From: Toxoplasma gondii ME49
Lineage: Eukaryota; Apicomplexa; Conoidasida; Eucoccidiorida; Sarcocystidae
Reading direction: 5' to 3'
Assembly (NCBI RefSeq): GCF_000006565.2
Contig: NC_031475.1
Coordinates: 827,535-891,534, forward strand
DNA: 64,000 nucleotides
Shown here: piece after piece, positions 1 through 13,000 of the stretch
Position numbering within the stretch: position 1 is the stretch's first letter
How the letters are laid out: every line of letters starts with the position of its first letter
The notes under the pieces: generated by a model
The model's database searches: none
Seen by the model: the letters and a program-made list of their open reading frames with translations, nothing else
Told to the model about the DNA's origin: nothing
Made by a program: the position numbers and the translations under genes

Positions 1-620
1 GTTGCTTCGACACCGTTCCCTCGCTTGCACTTCAAGGTCAACGCATCCGCGCGTCTCTGAGAGTAAGCCGACAAGCAGCGTCCACGGAGTCTTCCTGTTC
101 CGCAACAACACCGGCCTCCATCCGCGTTTCCACTTTCGAGCTCGGGACGAGTTCCCAGTCTTCACTGATCGATCACGTTTGTTGCCAGGCGTATTTCCTA
201 CGACACCACGAGGCTTCGAGACCTCCCTCACCTTTGGTCGTTCCTCTTCTCTCGTCGCTTCGCCTCTCTCCGCTGCGGCCTGGGTTCCAGGTGTCTGGAC
301 AGCCGCTGTGTCATCGAGAACTCCTTTTCAAACTCTTTTTTGGGATCTCTTCGCTCCGACGTTCTGTGCACTTTCCTTCATTCTGCTTTCCCCGCCCCCC
401 GTCCTTCCAAGTTCCAGTCTCCGCTTTCATCCCACCGCGACCCCCAGCTTTCCCTGCATCTGTTTGCTCGCAAAATCGACCTCGCGTATCGTCGACAGCC
501 CACGTTGAGTTCCCCAACACGCAGCCATCATCTCTTCCCCCTCGTCTCGTTCCTCTCTATTTCCTCCTTCTCCGCTCGTTCCATTCTGTTCGTTTCTCTC
601 GTTTCTTTTGTTTGACCAAG
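1..620 (+). promoter_or_regulatory. 5' flank and probable 5' UTR of the CK2 alpha gene
   Basis: No protein-coding exon is supported here. The stretch is pyrimidine-rich (many ttcctc/tctcttc tracts) and runs directly into the CK2 alpha start at 621. A reading frame open from 234 joins the kinase frame, but the first ATG with a coccidian-type context (gaccaagATGGct) is at 621. The conserved CK2 N-terminal region follows it, so the upstream open frame is treated as untranslated. Confidence 0.5.
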
Positions 621-2589
621 ATGGCTCCGCCGCGCCCGACCGCGGATGCAGGGGCACCGCCTGCGACAGTCGCGCCAGCAGCTCGAGGTCTGTCCGGCGG
701 ACCTTCCTACGCGGCGTCTCAGGAGCCTGAGTCGTCTCAGAACGTCGCCCGGTACTACGCCGATGTGAATCTGCACAAGCCGCGCGAGTACTGGGACTAC
801 GAGAACTTTGTGATTCGGTGGGGGGTGCCTGACGGCTACGAAGTCGTGAGGAAGCTCGGTCGCGGCAAGTACAGCGAAGTCTTTGAAGGACTGCGTGTCG
901 GACCGCCGTCGGCGACAGCCTTGGCTCTCGCTGGGGCCTCTCCGAGCGGCAGCGGGAACTCGGCGTCTGTTACGTCGCTCCCTTCTCTGAACAGCGTCGG
1001 AAGCAGCAACAGCTTCGTTTCAACCTCGTCGTGCTCGCAACCGGTTCGCGCGGCCTCCGCCAGCTCCGCGGGGACAACGGCCGGCGAAGCAGCTCGCCTT
1101 GGGTTCGAAGGCGAGAAGTGCGTGGTGAAGATTTTGAAGCCTGTCAAGAAGAAGAAGATCCGCAGAGAGGTGAAGATTCTGCAGAACCTCTGTGGCGGCC
1201 CCAACATCATTCGCCTCCTCGACGTCGTCAAAGACCCGGCCAGCCGAACTCCAGCTCTGGTAAGCGAAGGCGGAGACGCGGAGGACGATGTATTTTTCGA
1301 ACTGGCGAAGGTCACCGAAAGAGAAGACACCAACGTTTTGGCGATGTAGGAAGCGAGAGGAGGCGCGCTCCTTTTTTTTTACATGCTCGATTACTGGGGG
1401 ACGCGCTTCGTGGTGCACACATGGTCGTTTGTTTTGGAGAGACAACGACTTCCCGTTTTCTCCCTTTCGTGTCTCGTCGCTCTCTTTTTGGCGTTTCATC
1501 GGGGCTCTTCTCCGCAAGATGTTTGTTACCGAGCTTTCGTTTTCAGTCTTTCTTGGTTGCCCTGCCATCCAGGTTTTTGAACACATCAACAATCAAGATT
1601 TCAAGACTCTCTATCCGACGCTCACCGACTACGACATTCGTTACTACATCTTCCAGATTCTTAAGGTAACGGTTCAGACCCTGTCTCCGTCTGCAGGACG
1701 GCGATGGTGCTGTCAAACCTCTTCTTTCAAATGTATTTCACACGAAACATAGTAGTCGCATTCTTGACCTGTAGCAGCTCTTCAGTCTCCTTGAGCTCTT
1801 CGATTGCGTCTGCTCCCTCCTCGCTTCTCTTCACGCTTTCTTCCCTTTCCACTTTTTCTTCTCTCATCCCTACAAAACACGCGTATCGGATGCACACTTG
1901 CCTTCGGATGGCTTAAAAACATGCACCACCCGTACAAACGCAGTATATTTATGTATATATATATATATATATATGTTTATATGTATTGGTATGTGCGTCT
2001 CTGCCGCACATGCCACTATGGCTGCAAGGATGTGTATAAGCCTATACACACATATGTACATATATATATATATATTTATTTATTTATTTATACATACGCG
2101 TGTCGCATTTCTGTTGTCATTTTCTTTGTTTTTTCAGGCACTGGACTACTGCCACAGCCAAGGAATCATGCACCGAGATGTGAAACCTCACAACGTTATG
2201 ATCGACCATTCGAAGCGCGAGCTGCGACTTATCGACTGGGGTCTTGCGGAGTTCTATCACCCAGGCCGCGAATACAACGTTCGTGTAAGGAAATTTAGGA
2301 GGTTCTGGACAAAATTCACTCGCATTTTCAAAATAGGAAACGCATCTGCATATTAGTGCCTGCTCACATCTACGTGGGTATCTGTATTTTGGCTTCTCCA
2401 CCCAGGATATACATGGTCTATGAAGAGCGGGTGAGACTCCGCGTTTTTTGTCTGAGGGTCTTCCTTCTGTATGCACTTTTACAGCATTGCGTTTTCGGTT
2501 TTGCATCTCCGGCACACGCTCTCTCTGATACACGTTTCGCATGCAAAGAACAGTTTCTATTCTCTTTTCTGTCGGGACTTTTATCGTCT

Positions 2590-2622
<33 letters not shown>

Positions 2623-3613
2623 AAGGTTTATGCCCTGTCGCGTGTGTGTTTGAGATGGCTTTCTGCCTGTGCATACGTGTACTGGATCAAAGCTGTGGCG
2701 AGTGATCTGTTCGCGTTTTTTTTTATTTTTTTGTTTTTCGCAGGTGGCGTCGCGCTACTACAAGGGTCCTGAGCTGTTGGTGGATCTCCAGGTGTACGAC
2801 TACTCGCTCGACATGTGGAGTTTGGGGTGCATGCTGGCAGGCTTGGTGAGGCAAGAAGTCTTTTTTTTCTCAACGCTTAGAGTTTTCGCTCTTCTCCCGA
2901 CTCGCGGCGCCTCTCCATTTCTTTTTTAGCCTCGTTATCTTTTTCTGCGTCTCTCTTCTTGTTTTCACATCCCGTCTGTTTTCGCCAGCTCTGCGTCGGG
3001 GTGTGCCTGCTTGCGTTTCTGCCAACGGGAAGCTCTTTCTTACCAGCTCTTTCGATGAATGCTTCTCTCTCTGTCTGTCCAGGTTTTCCGGAAAGAGCCG
3101 TTTTTCTACGGCCATGACAACTGCGACCAACTCGTTAAAATCGCGAAGGTGCTCGGTGAGTCTCGCCTGTAAAACGTTCTCCCTCAACGCCTTTTCACAC
3201 GGGTCCGGGGGAGTTGCCAAATCCTTTTCTCGCCATCGGCTGAGTCTCTGTTCGTCTCCCTGGGTGGTTGGACTTCTCGTCGAGGGAGCCTGTGACAGCT
3301 CTTCCAGATAGTCGTCCCCACAAGCAAATCGGTGCATGCATGTGCGGCTCTGTCCTGGAAAACATGCAGCGCCAGGTTTGCTTTCTAGTCGTCTCCAACG
3401 AGTTACAGACACGAACTCAATGTAAAAAATATGCTAGTATATATATATATATATATATATGCCTATATACATGGATCGACTTCGTATACTTCTGTATACG
3501 TACTGATGTCAATCTGGAAATGCATACATACATCCGCCTGCTTAGACGTATATATATGCGTGAATCCATGAACATACATGCACGTGTCTTCCCACCCGTG
3601 GGTTCCTTTACAC

Positions 3614-3652
<39 letters not shown>

Positions 3653-4499
3653 CATATGTACGTATACATACATGTATACATACATACATATAAGCGTATA
3701 TGTATGCATTTGTGTATTTGTGTAAGTGTTCATGTGTATTTTGTGCTGTCGTGAGGCCTGTTTTCCGTGTATTCAGGAACGGATAGCTTGTTCGACTACT
3801 TGGAGAAGTACAACCTCGAGTTGGAGTCGCACTTTACTTCCCTGTTGGGGAAGCATACGCGGAAGCCGTGGAGCCGCTTCGTGAACTCAGAAAACCAACA
3901 CTTGGCTTGCGCAGACGCCATCGACCTCATCGACAAAATGCTCATCTACGATCACTGCCAACGAATTCTCCCCAAAGAGGCCATGAACCATCCCTACTTC
4001 CGACCCGTGCTGGTACGCACTCATCTACACACAGATACACAGACGTGTACAAATATACATCAATATCAACATATACATATATATATATATATATTTGTAT
4101 ATTTTTTACGTGTTTAAATACACAAAAAACAAATACGTTTTTGCATGTATGTACATGCACAGATACAAGTATAAATAAATAAATATATGTATATACAGGA
4201 ATATATATATATATATGTATATATTTGCATATGTATATACACTGCATCTGTGTTTGCATGTGTAGATATATTCGTTCTTGAATTGGTCTCTGTCTCTGCC
4301 GTCTCGCTGTTTTTGCTGTCTCTTTTTTTGTCGTTTTTCCCTTGGGAAAGCATTCTCACGGAAGCTGCAGGACGAGGCGCATTAAAGTCAAAGGACCTTT
4401 ACATTTAAATACGTATAGGCACCCATGTACATACAAATACCTGTGCACAAATATACATGCACATCTATCTATCTGTATCTATATATATGTATGTATATG

Positions 4500-4530
<31 letters not shown>

Positions 4531-4709
4531 GTATATATATATGTATATATATATATATATGTATATATATGTATATATATGCATATGTGTATATTTGTCT
4601 ACAGCTGTGTTTTTCAGTGTTGAGTGGCGACGCGTGTGGCATTTGTTGCATGCAGGAAGAAGAGCAACAGAAGGCAGCGAACCTTTCGGCGTCGAGCGTG
4701 AAAGCCTGA
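621..4709 (+). CDS. CK2alpha: Casein kinase 2 catalytic subunit alpha (7 exons)
   Basis: Acidophilic Ser/Thr kinase, catalytic subunit of CK2. Exons: 621-1259, 1573-1665, 2138-2284, 2744-2845, 3083-3155, 3777-4012, 4656-4709; all junctions are GT-AG, phases match and the product is 447 aa. Visible motifs: glycine loop [12 protein letters not shown] (79-90), catalytic Lys in VVKILKP (K170), the CK2 basic cluster [19 protein letters not shown] (D258), the CK2-type DWG in place of DFG (277-279), [20 protein letters not shown] and the C-lobe HPYF motif. The family is usually 330-390 aa. The extra length is about 70 residues of Ser/Ala/Gly-rich sequence inserted at about 92-165, between the glycine loop and the catalytic lysine, plus an N-terminal extension. 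Introns carry TA and TATC microsatellites. The next gene, RPN2, is convergent. Identity is very secure. Confidence 0.97.
1945..2100. repeat. TA-rich microsatellites in CK2 alpha intron 2
   Basis: Two (TA)n tracts, at about 1954-1974 and 2059-2075, the second followed by TTTA units. They lie wholly within intron 2, upstream of the exon starting at 2138. Confidence 0.9.
2591..2622. repeat. (TATC)8 microsatellite in CK2 alpha intron 3
   Basis: Eight perfect tandem TATC units inside the intron between the exons ending at 2284 and starting at 2744. Confidence 0.95.
3436..3700. repeat. TA/CATA microsatellite block in CK2 alpha intron 5
   Basis: Compound (TA)n tracts with interspersed tatg/cata units within the 621-nt intron 3156-3776. 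Confidence 0.9.
4055..4590. repeat. TA-rich microsatellite blocks in CK2 alpha intron 6
   Basis: Three clusters, at about 4075-4098, 4168-4240 and 4480-4585, of (TA)n broken by tatg units. All lie within intron 4013-4655. Confidence 0.9.
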
Positions 4710-6609
4710 GACCTTTTTCATGGAATTTTTTTTATGATCGACCGGAGGGGACTTTTTGCTTGCGGTCGCGTTGCGACGTTCGCGCTTGGTCCGTCTCAGA
4801 GCGGCCGGTCTGTGTATTCGAAGGCTGTTCATCATATATGCGACATCTCGAGTGCAGAGATGCTGTAGGTGTGTATTTGTGTACAGAACGTTCATGGGTG
4901 TCTCTTTTCTGCAGAAACTTGTGCCATGTGGAGCCTTGTTGTTTCTCTGGGGCTTCTGTCGTGGTGGCCTTCATTTTCTCAAACAGAACGTGATTTCTTC
5001 GGTGTCTGTCTCCGTCTTTCTCTCGCGTAAACGCAAAACGTTCTGCGCACAACTGGCGACGAGTGCGGCAAAACACTCGGCAAGAAAAAACCAACGTTTC
5101 TGTACCCGTCCACGTGTCTCTCATTCTTTCGAAAAGTCGTCTCTCCATCCTGCCGCTCTCTGCAGATCTCTCGGTCTTTCCCCCGTACATCTCTCTCCTT
5201 TCCTCTTCCCTCCACTCTTCACGCTTTGCGGCTCTTTCCGTATTTCTGTCTCTTCATCTGTTTCCGTACACTCCTCTTCTCTCGTCCTTGAGCCGTTCCT
5301 CGGCTGAAGCCTCAGAGGCGCGTTTTCGCCGCTGCGCAGCCGGACAAAGTTTCTCACTCAAAAGCTTTCAAGCAACGCTTGCCAGTCTCCGTCCTTCAGT
5401 TCAGCGACTCGAGTGCGCCGCATGCAGTCGGAGGTTATCCCGATCGTTACTCGAACAGGGTCGAGCTCGCCTCCCGCCGGGCGCTGCGCCACCCAGAACC
5501 TCACGCATGCATTCAAAGAAAAAACACTTATCCTCGCAGACATAGACATACATATGTACAAATATCCATGCATGGCAGGTGTACACAAGCATTCTCAACA
5601 AACTACATCTATGTACATATATATAGGATATTTATGTGTAGGAGAGCATGCCCCTCTCTCCGTATAAAGGCCGAAACGCGAGGAGGCGTGAGTGGCTTCG
5701 AGCATGTTGCAGATCAGCACAGAAAGGTAATACGGAAGTGGAATGCAGACGCCTTTGCTTTCCTTGCAGAACACGAGCAGCAGGGAAGAAGAGAGGAGCA
5801 AGAGAAAACGAAGGTGCAAACGCGATTAAGGAAGGACTTCAGAGAGAGGAACTCGAAGAAAAAGGAGACAGAAGACCGACATGTGAAAGAGATACGCGCT
5901 CTTAAGCCATGCGCGAGCGTCTTCGGAAAAACGAAAAGCACAAGCTCGGCCTATCTCTGTTTGGATGTCTCTCTGTCTCCACGGGTGTCTCTTTACCTCT
6001 TTGTCTGGGTAAGCGTGGATTTCTGCATATGTTGGAGTTTCCCTTTTTTCATTTCGCTAGTTCTGTGGGTGAGGTGATCTGTGTCTCTGTGTCTTGGTCT
6101 TTATGTTTCAGTGCCTGGGGTTCTTTCTTTTCTCTCTGTGCATCTCTCTACGTCTGTGGGAGTTTATCTCTCTTTGTTTCTTGTTCTCCGCGGGGACACC
6201 CTGCACTCCAGTTATCTTTCTTCTGCGCGCGAAGACGCGAGAAAGCGTCGACAGGCAGATCCAGCGACGTTCGTCAAAGAGAAATGAGGAGAAACCGAGA
6301 CAAAGACACCGCGAAACTCTGAAAATCCCTTCGAATTCGTCTGGCGCAGCTGGGCTGTTCGCTGTCGCCACACACACTCGGCACAAAAAAGGCGAGAATC
6401 TGAGTTATCACGCGTTGCATGCGCACCTCTGTGCATGCAGCGAATAAAAATACGAGATGTTATGAGGTGGGCCACCAAACGGGTCCATACAAACATGCGT
6501 ACTGATCCACTTCTTTCACGGACATCCACTTATATATATATATATTTGAATATGCGTGAGAAGCCTTGTGCACATGCTTTACAGATCTATACCTAAATTT
6601 ATATGCATG

Positions 6610-6641
<32 letters not shown>

Positions 6642-6855
6642 AGTACCAAGCATCTTGATGTGTACAGGTAAACTGCGCCTTTCGCTTTGGATATGTTTCT
6701 GCTTACAGCCAGCCGTTGCGACCCACCCTAGGCGCGCCGAGTCTTTCGTTGTGCGTCGCTGTTCGTCTTCTTTCTCCTCTTGTCCGACGAAGCGCCTCTC
6801 TCCCTTCTCTTTCTCCGTTTTTCTTTCCTTTTCCCCCTCCCGTTTCTGTCCTTCT
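4710..6855. other. Convergent intergenic region (CK2 alpha and RPN2 3' ends)
   Basis: About 2.1 kb between two converging stop codons, so it should hold both 3' UTRs and poly(A) sites. Open frames here are short, overlap on several frames and show no recognisable protein. Two TGCATGC motifs sit at 6416-6422 and 6432-6438, and TA tracts lie at about 6530-6650. I found no RNA gene or mobile element. Confidence 0.5.
6530..6650. repeat. TA microsatellites near the RPN2 3' end
   Basis: Two (TA)n tracts, at about 6533-6545 and 6610-6643, separated by unique sequence. They lie about 200 bp beyond the RPN2 stop codon. Confidence 0.85.
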
Positions 6856-7060
6856 TTAGCCTGACCATTCGAAAGGAGTGAACGGCTCAGGCTCCTTCTC
6901 CTCTGTCGGCTTCTCTTCCGCTGCGGGTGCCTCGCCTCTCGGCTCGAGGAACTCGTCTGGGTCGCTGGGCCTGCGAACGAAACGCAGACCACAGTCCACC
7001 ACCCGCAAATGCATGCTGACATACATCGACGCACCCACGCGTACTTAGACAGCAACAAAG

Positions 7061-7096
<36 letters not shown>

Positions 7097-10000
7097 CATA
7101 TGTATACATAGATATGTATACATAGATATGTATATATGCATATACAAGGACAGACACAGTACGTAGACAAGTACTTCTCTCGCACCTGTCCCCTTCTCGT
7201 CTAGTTTATCAAAAAACGCGAAAACTTCGCCTATCCACTGACGCGTCGACTCCAGCCTATCCATTCATTTCAAGATAATACAAATACGCTTACAAATGCG
7301 TACCCACGTCCATATCAATATATGTTTATATTTATTTATATATACATACATGTAAATACACCGTAAATATAATTTGCACAGATGCACCTGCATCCACACA
7401 CATGCATATTATATAAATTATATATATATATATATATATATTTCTGACATGGTGTCTCTTAGAAGAACGAATCCAGCTTTTCGTCCGGGGAAGATCGGCT
7501 GATATCTCGAGTTCGGTAGCAGCTGAATGCACTGGAGCTGCTGGGGTAGGACGCGGCAGGGATTCTTCAACTCCACCTGCAAGGAAAACAAAGCAGAGAA
7601 ATCGACTCATTTCGTTCCAGGACGCCCAACAGCCGCAGTTCGAGCAGCAGCTCTTACACTACGGAAGTACTGAATTGACGGCGCGAAAGCCCCCTCTCAG
7701 ATTCAAAAATCGAAGCTCGACTCCCCGGCACACATCGCAAAGCCGGATTTCTGCGTTTTCAACAACTCCCTTTTCCGCGGCGCATGCGCTCCGAGGTCGT
7801 CGACAGGTCAGCTCTTGGAGGTATCTGAAAATTCGGGAAGTGGAGGTCTCCCCCTTTCTAGACGCAGTCAGTTCGTCTCGAGCGCAGACGCATGGAGTGT
7901 GAAAGGTCAAAAGTCACTTGTGTGCGTTCCATCTTCGTCTGCCCCTGAGAGCCGCCCGGCTCTTCGCTCTCTTCTGCCCGAACGGATTCGAGGAAAACCG
8001 AGAATTCGCCGGACTCAGGAAACGCACAAACGGAAAAACCTGCTTCCAGGCAGCGCTCGAAACACTGAGACCGGGCAGCGGATGCGACAAACGAGAGACT
8101 AGAATTTCGCGAGGAACGAGCAAAGCTGGACACAGACCGAAAGAACAAGACACAGACACACGGACGTAGAAAGCGGCCCGCATAAACAGGCGGGGAGACG
8201 ACAAACGATCTACATGCATGGAACATTCGAGCGAAGAGGATCAAGAGAAACCAGGGCAAATCTCACGAGAGTAAAGACACAGAAACGACGCTCGACAACG
8301 AGTGCGATAATGCGCGTGAGACTTTCTTCAAACCTCTCAAGAGCCTGCGAAAACCATCACGAATAGAGCTTGGCAGGCGACACCGAGACGAGACCGCGAA
8401 CTCGACACAAGACACGAGACCTCTGTCGGCGAGGAATGGAAAGAAACATTTCATTTTTCTCTGGAGAGACATGGATGGAGAGAAAACAGACATGTTGTGA
8501 GTTGGAGAGAAGAAGAAACTGGCCCTCAGGAAGAAGAGAAGCAGAGAGCGAACACTATGAAGAAACATCCAGACAAATCGTCTCACTTCTTTTCCGGTGC
8601 CATCCTTGTTCTCCTCCTCTCCTTCCTTCTCCGACTTTTCTCCCTTCTCTGTCTTGCTCCTTCCTTCACTTCTGCAAACAGGAGAAGAAATGACAGGAAA
8701 TCTACAATCGTGACAGACCTGACGGTACCTAAGAACATGCAGACGAATCTCTCTTCTTGTACTTTACTTATCTTTCTGTCTACCATTCTATCCTGGTCTG
8801 TCTAGCTCTCCACTTCAGTCTACCTGTATCTGCCTGCCTGTCTTCGCCTAAGCACCTACCGCCTTGGAGCTATCTCAAAATCCGCAATTCTCTTCATCCT
8901 CGTTAACTCTGCAGATGCGTCATGGATGCAAGTCTCTGCGTTTCTCCATTTGCATGCATTTTTGTCTCCTCACGCTGGTGCGAGTGAAAGGTTCCCGCTG
9001 AAGAAGTTCTTCACACTTACTTTTCCTCTGAGTCGACGTCCATGGCAGAAGCGTCAGCCTCGCTGCAGAGAAGAACCGACCAGAGCGATGCATGCGAAAT
9101 CAAAAGATTCACCTTGCAGAACGACTCACAGGTTAGACTCTTTGTCGAGAGAAGACACCGTTTCTACATAAAAAACTGGCCTCTCCTTGCTCACCTGGAA
9201 GCATCCAGAAAACATAAAGAAGTATCATACGAACAAAGCCAACTTCTCACTACATGTCTTTACTCCAGTATGCACACATATAAATAAATATATGCACCAA
9301 AACATACACGCATATACAGATGCAGCAAGCGCAGGTCTGCTTGGACATGTGGAGATACATGTCGTACATGCGAGAACGAGAGAAACGGTACAGGCAACGA
9401 GAGCGAGGACAGAGTCAACGAGGCTTGAAGGGGAGTACAAAACGAGCAGCAATGAATGCGAAAAGTGAGAAAGAGAAAGACTGGAGGAAAAAGGTAAAGA
9501 ACAGAGAAAAACAAAGACGAGAAGGACAGACTCTCACTTCTTGGTCACTTCAGTCTCCTTCGCCGGCTCCTCGTCGACATCCATGGCTGCATTGGGCGCA
9601 GAGGAATACGACAGAAAGTGAGGCCAGTCCAAAAGACGATGCTATCAGCGACAACTTTTTCTCTTTGCCCGCATGGAGAGACCCAGAAACCATTCTGGCC
9701 AGGCTCCAAGCCACTCGACTGCGCTTCTTTGTATAAAAAGATCCGAGAAATGCCTGAAGCGAGAGGAACGTGTGAAGAATTGCCTTTCTGCCTGTGCGAA
9801 GGACCTCGGAGAAATCAAGGGAGTTCTTTCTTTCCTCTCTGCCAACCACAGAAAGAAGGATTTCCGTATTATCCTATCTCTACTGGTGAAGACAAGAGAA
9901 AAGCTGCAGAGGCAATTTTTGTTCCTTGGTGTCCGCCTTCCCCCCCCCACCCCCCCGTCCTCCTTTTGTCTGACTCTCACCTTCGTTTTTTGCAGTCTCC

Positions 10001-13000
10001 GGGGCGTCCTTTTTCTCGTTTTCCTTCTTCTTCTGTTGTCGGTTGCGCTTGGCTGTGGTGCTCAGCACCGCTTTCATGGTCTGTTTCTTCCCCTCCTTCT
10101 TCTCCAAACTCGCGAGCGAGGGAACGTACGCAAATTGGCCTTTTTTTGCCCCCACACACGCCACCTTCCAGCCTGCCGGCACACGCAGCTTGCTCATGCC
10201 CTCGAGGTACGGTTCGTACTTCTCAACCTCGGAGGATTCACTCGTCTCCGTTGGCTTCTCTCCCTTCTGATCTGTCGCCTTCTCATCCTTCTTCTCCGCG
10301 GCCTTCTCTTCCTTCTTCTTGAGCGCTGGCGCGCTAGAGATGGTGACGCCGATGAGAGCCGAGGGTGAGAAGGAGAGAGCAACCATGTGAATGAGCGGGT
10401 ACCAGTACCACAATTGAAACGCGAGGCAGAAACCAACAGCTGCTTCCTGCCGCAGAACTCCGCTCGCGGAAAACATCGACGCCACCACGTTTCTTCCCTG
10501 AAAACAAGAGAAGAAACCATCCTCTCTACTCGTTCCTCCTCGTTCCTCGCTTTCTTCTCCCTCCTTTCTATCTTCATCCCACCGTGTGTGCTTTCCCTTC
10601 TTGTCTTGGTTCATACATTTCGTTTTTCTTCGCTTCCCTGCCTCATGTCTCCTGTGCCGTTCTCTCTCCTCTTTCGTTCATGTCGGCCAACTCTTCTTCC
10701 TCCTTCGCGCTTCTCTGCCTTCTACGCTTCTTCTTTCTTTCTCCTGTTCTCCTTACGCCTGCGTCGATTAGACCTGAGGCGAGAAGAGCGCCGAACCTCG
10801 CCATCACATCTTCGTGTTTGTCTGCAATCACACGCTGCAGCTGCTGACGGACAGCTCCGGCTTCGCTGCATGCGGCGTCCGGTACTTGCTGCAGAACAAA
10901 ACCTAGACCGATGAAGGCACCTAATAAATAAAAAACAGAAACAAATAGAAAAGAAAAACAGGAGTGATCCGAAACAAACCTCGATCGAAGAGTCTGGAAC
11001 AAAACAGCCAGAGAGAAAACCAAGGACAGCAGAGAGGAGATGAAATAATGGGGACCCCGAACGAGAGCCTGGAGCGACGCAGGAAGGAGACTGGAGACAA
11101 GAGGAACCACGGAGAAGCAGGCGAGGCTATTTAGAGACAGACAACACCCGAGAGACGATCGACAAGGCAGAAATAGAAGAGAACTTGGTCAGAAGAAAGA
11201 AGGGAATGGTAGAGAGACCAAGTCGTTTGTCTCTGTTTCCTCGCGGTCTCTAGAAACGACTTGCAACTCGCCGGTGTAGACCACCGAACCAGATATATAT
11301 ATATATATATAGATATATATATATATATATATATATAGATGCGCTTGTCGAATCACGGCTGAACTGTACGCATGCCACGGTGCATGTCTCGGTTGAAGAT
11401 TTGCAGAACTGTAAAAGGAGGAGGCCCTCCGTCCACACCCGTTCACAAGTCCTCACTTGTTTGCCCACATCTATTCACACAGGCACACACACGCCTTTAC
11501 TTGTGCATGCGTCTTTATCCAGTGACGAGCTTGCGCGGCTTCTTTTCTGCGTCTCGGGACTGGCGCCTGAAAGATACTCCTTTTCTGCCTTCCTACCTTG
11601 GCGAACGAAGTCTGTGGAGTCGCTGGAAAGAGGAAGAAGAAGGTCGACGACTTCCTTCTGGCCAGTGCCGGCGCAAGCCACGGCGAGCGCGAGGGCGGCG
11701 CCGTACCGAACATGCGGATTGAAAGAGCCGCTGAGGATTTTGAGGATTTGCGCAAGCTGGAGACAGAGGAGACAGAGGAGACAGACACCAGCACAGTGGA
11801 GAGGCCAGCTGCAGGCGACAAGCGCAGGCGAGAGAGAGAGGATAGTACATGCAGAAGAGAGAACGAGAGAGATGCAGCGAATGGGAGAAACGCCTTGGAG
11901 CGCGGGAAGGCGAGAGGGGGGAGGAGAGAGAGACGACGGAGGCAGAGGCGAAGAAAAAAAAAGACGTTTTCTCACCTGTTGTCTGTCCCCGCAAAGGACG
12001 AAGCCAAGAGCGATCACTGCTGCCCGCCTCACGTCGTCGCTCACGTCAGAAACCGATACGTGGAGCAGACGGCGAATGGCGCCGCTCTGAAAGGAGAAAC
12101 GCCGACAAAAAGAGCGAAACACCAGCCTCCAAAAGAAGTTCACTCGGAAACGGAATTCGCAAACCAAGATCCTTCGCAAACAGTCGCACTGAAAAACCGA
12201 GAGAAACGCAAAAAGCCTCACAGGAAAGACATCTCAACATCGGAAGAGGGGCAACAAGGCCCCCCCCCCCGAAAAACTTGGACGCAAAGAACCAGTTGGA
12301 ACGGCAGAGGAAGGAGGTCAAAGAGAGGAAGCGAATATGAGGAACACAGAGCAAAGAAGGGCAAGGGAACAGGGCATGAAGGCGCGGCTCCCCCACAGGA
12401 TCCGTCGTCTCTCTTCTTTTGTGAATCTCTCGTTTTCACCCTTGTCCGCGCTCTCTCTCTCTGTGTGTGTGTGTAGGCGTTGCACAGAAAGTCCCTGGAC
12501 ACAAAAACGCTTGAGCTGCGCTACAAATCTGGATTTCCTTCCGCGACGGAGAGCGAGACTCTCATAGGAGGGTCAGGTTTTCCAGGAGCTCTCGACTGGG
12601 AAGAAGCGCCTCGGCAACCGGACGTTCTTTTCTCCGGTGTCACACGAGCTGAAAGCACACAGCCTTTCTTCGGCTCTGGTGTCTCGTCGCGGTCTCGTCT
12701 TCCGCGAAAGAAAAAATAATCGGTTTCTCTGTCGCGCGGGCAGGGAAGCCGCCCTCTTCGCTGCGTTGTGAAAAGCGCCTTGACAGCTTGAGAATCGTGA
12801 CCGCCTGCAGGATACGATTTGACGGTCTTCCTCCACACCCCCGTTCGCCTTTGCAAAAAGTCCAATGGCTTGAAACGGTCGCCGCAGCCGTTCTGGGGAC
12901 TCCTTTTTAAGGTGGAGTCGACGGTACGTTGCGTCACATCACGCTGGGCTCTGGATCACGTTGTTCCCAGCAAGGCGTCAAGTTCTTCGACTCGCAGTGG

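Noticed and set aside
12260..12270. C11 run as a third donor-proximal G run in RPN2
   Set aside because: On the sense strand it lies about 175 nt before the acceptor of exon 13, far from the donor, so it does not support the pattern.
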